A stretch of DNA of 7,006 nucleotides from Acidobacteriaceae bacterium (GTDB lineage: Bacteria > Acidobacteriota > Terriglobia > Terriglobales > Acidobacteriaceae): positions 1-7,006 of the forward strand of contig JASHUF010000324.1 in assembly GCA_030040175.1 (NCBI GenBank), written 5' to 3'. The notes beneath the pieces were generated by a model, which made no database searches, was not told the origin of the DNA, and worked only from the letters and a program-made list of their open reading frames with translations. Positions within the stretch are counted from its first letter, which is position 1. Each line of letters opens with the position of its first letter. Below are positions 5,603 through 7,006 of the stretch, piece by piece. The position numbers were made by a program, and so were the translations under genes.

Positions 5603-6991
5603 TCACGGCTTGACGTGCGTGAACATGGGCAGCTTGGTCACGTCGCTGAAGATGATGAAGACGAAGAACATCATCAGCACCACGAAGGCGGCCTGGTAGA
5701 TGCGCTCCTTGATGGCCAGGTTGATGTCGTGGCGCAGGGCGCTCTCGATAATAAGAAAAAGGATCATGCCACCGTCGAGGATGGGGAAGGGAAGAAGGTT
5801 GAGCATGCCGAGCTGCAGGCTGATCTCAGCGCCGAGATCGAACTTAGGTTCCCAGCCGTTCATCTGCGCGGCCTGGCCGGCCATGCGGGCGATGCCCACC
5901 GGCCCGTTGAGCTGCGAAACGGAGAAGCGGCGGGTGAAGAGCCGCTTCAGCACTTCAACCACCAGGGTCGAGTTCTCCTTGCAGAACTGGGCGGCTCTGG
6001 TTGCGGCTTTAGCCGCGGGCAGCGGCTGATTGCGAAAGGGAGGGAGAACAGCGACGAAGCCGAGCTTCCAGTCGGCATCGAGCTTGGCGGGCTGGGCGAC
6101 GAGGTGCAGCGTCTGGCCGTTGCGCAGCACGGTAAGGTCGAGCGGCTTGCCCTGCCCATAGCGCATGTACGCGAGCAGGGTCTGGACGTAATGGAAGGCA
6201 TGCCCGTCGACGGCTTGAATGGCGTCGCCGGCGCGCAGGCCGGCGCGCTCGGCCGGGGTGTCGGGTTCCACTTCATCCACCTGGATGGGCCCGGGCAGGA
6301 ACTGCGGCAGAATGCCCTCTTCGCTCAGGTCGAAGTCTTCGCCCCGGGCGGCCGCGGGAACGTGCAGCGTGAGCGCGAGAGATTCACCGCCGCGCTGGAC
6401 GGTTACCGGGACGGGCTGGCTGGCGTTGAGCTCGGAGTGGGCATAGATCAGGTCCCAATCGGGATTGTTCACATTGTCGAAGCGGCGGATGATGTCGCCG
6501 GTCTCGATACCGGCCTGCGCGGCGGGCGAGTCGGGAACTACCCAATCCACGGTGGTGCTGTTGACCTGGACGGAGGGAACCTCGTTGATCCAGGCGTAGT
6601 ACACGAACATGAGTGCGAAGGCGAGGATGAGGTTGGCCACCGGACCGGCCAGGCCGATGAGGATACGCTGCCAGCGCGGGTGCGAGGTGAGCGCGCCCGG
6701 ATCGGCCTTCTGCGCTTCGATCTGGCCGGGATCGGCTCCCTGAATGGACATGTTCTCGCCAGGCATGTCCTCGCCCGTCATCTTGACGTAGCCGCCGGCG
6801 AGAGTTGCAGAGACGCAGTAGTCGGTATCTCCGATTTTTACGCCGAAGAGGCGCGGAGGGAAACCGAGGGAAAACCGCTCGACACGCACGCCGCAGAGCT
6901 TGGCCACGATGAAATGGCCCAGTTCGTGGACCACCACCATGATGCTGATGAGAATGACGAAAGCTAGAATGGAGATAAGAAAAGCGTGCAT
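5603..6991 (-). CDS. rseP: RIP zinc metalloprotease RseP (site-2 protease family)
   Basis: An intramembrane zinc protease of the inner membrane, 462 residues, which in other bacteria cuts anti-sigma factors and remnant signal peptides. The first membrane helix (residues ~4-21) runs into the catalytic VVHELGHF motif (H22, E23, H26). FSLGFPPRLFG follows at ~40-50, then GGYVKMTGE. Helix two is at ~110-134, from LIGLAGPVANLILAF. Two tandem PDZ domains occupy ~140-210 (VPDSPAAQAGIETGDII) and ~236-310 (EPDTPAERAGLRAGDAI). The NLLPFPILDGG motif supplies the third zinc ligand, D406. A last helix lies at ~431-449. The length matches the two-PDZ RseP class. ATG 6991 is the first possible start because TAA stands in frame at 6995-6997. 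No Shine-Dalgarno is visible in the 15 bases left, so coupling to an upstream gene outside the window is likely. The regulated anti-sigma factor is not in view. Confidence 0.95.
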   Translation of the reverse strand: MHAFLISILAFVILISIMVVVHELGHFIVAKLCGVRVERFSLGFPPRLFGVKIGDTDYCVSATLAGGYVKMTGEDMPGENMSIQGADPGQIEAQKADPGALTSHPRWQRILIGLAGPVANLILAFALMFVYYAWINEVPSVQVNSTTVDWVVPDSPAAQAGIETGDIIRRFDNVNNPDWDLIYAHSELNASQPVPVTVQRGGESLALTLHVPAAARGEDFDLSEEGILPQFLPGPIQVDEVEPDTPAERAGLRAGDAIQAVDGHAFHYVQTLLAYMRYGQGKPLDLTVLRNGQTLHLVAQPAKLDADWKLGFVAVLPPFRNQPLPAAKAATRAAQFCKENSTLVVEVLKRLFTRRFSVSQLNGPVGIARMAGQAAQMNGWEPKFDLGAEISLQLGMLNLLPFPILDGGMILFLIIESALRHDINLAIKERIYQAAFVVLMMFFVFIIFSDVTKLPMFTHVKP

Positions 6992-7006
6992 AGATTAGGG
7001 GTTACG

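Noticed and set aside
5615..6967. Plus-strand open frame of 450 codons opposite rseP
   Set aside because: It mirrors the rseP coding sequence almost end to end and is rich in His, Glu and Gly with no family signature; rseP has all catalytic motifs.

Overview
The window is GC-rich, with dense, mostly syntenic housekeeping genes and one small accessory island. The protein set fits an acidobacterium of the Terriglobia type: a MetRS carrying a fused C-terminal tRNA-binding domain, a YajQ-family protein next to a long-chain polyprenyl diphosphate synthase, and a YbgC thioesterase reading TDQMSIVYYANY. This assignment rests on protein flavour and gene order, not on a marker gene, so treat it as an inference.

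Plus strand, left to right: the 3' part of metG (cut by the window edge); a compact vapBC toxin-antitoxin module with an operator-like repeat cluster upstream; tatD from a TTG start; yajQ; a long-chain trans-polyprenyl diphosphate synthase; and, starting on the base after its stop codon, a COMT/CCoAOMT-type O-methyltransferase. The minus strand carries rseP (site-2 protease), complete but starting 15 bases from the right edge, then a 146-bp spacer filled with heptameric repeats, then a ybgC-type acyl-CoA thioesterase. The thioesterase converges on the O-methyltransferase and overlaps its 3' end by 37 bp.

The work done is mostly core metabolism: tRNA charging, a TatD nuclease, nucleotide binding, isoprenoid tails (probably for menaquinone), a small-molecule methylation, thioester hydrolysis and intramembrane proteolysis. 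The accessory part is vapBC. It has lower GC than its neighbours and sits between metG and tatD. It is bracketed by a near-perfect 14-bp inverted repeat that starts on the base after the metG stop codon and ends 8 bases before the vapC stop.

The most unusual non-coding structure is the rseP-ybgC spacer. It holds eleven in-register 7-bp units (CAGNNNN) followed by an inverted block of the same family, which can fold back on three different upstream copies. I found no CRISPR, rRNA, tRNA, complete insertion sequence or convincing intrinsic terminator. The longest non-coding stretch is 146 bp. I see no clear evidence of a wholly new multi-gene system; the heptad array and the inverted-repeat-bounded vapBC module are the best leads.
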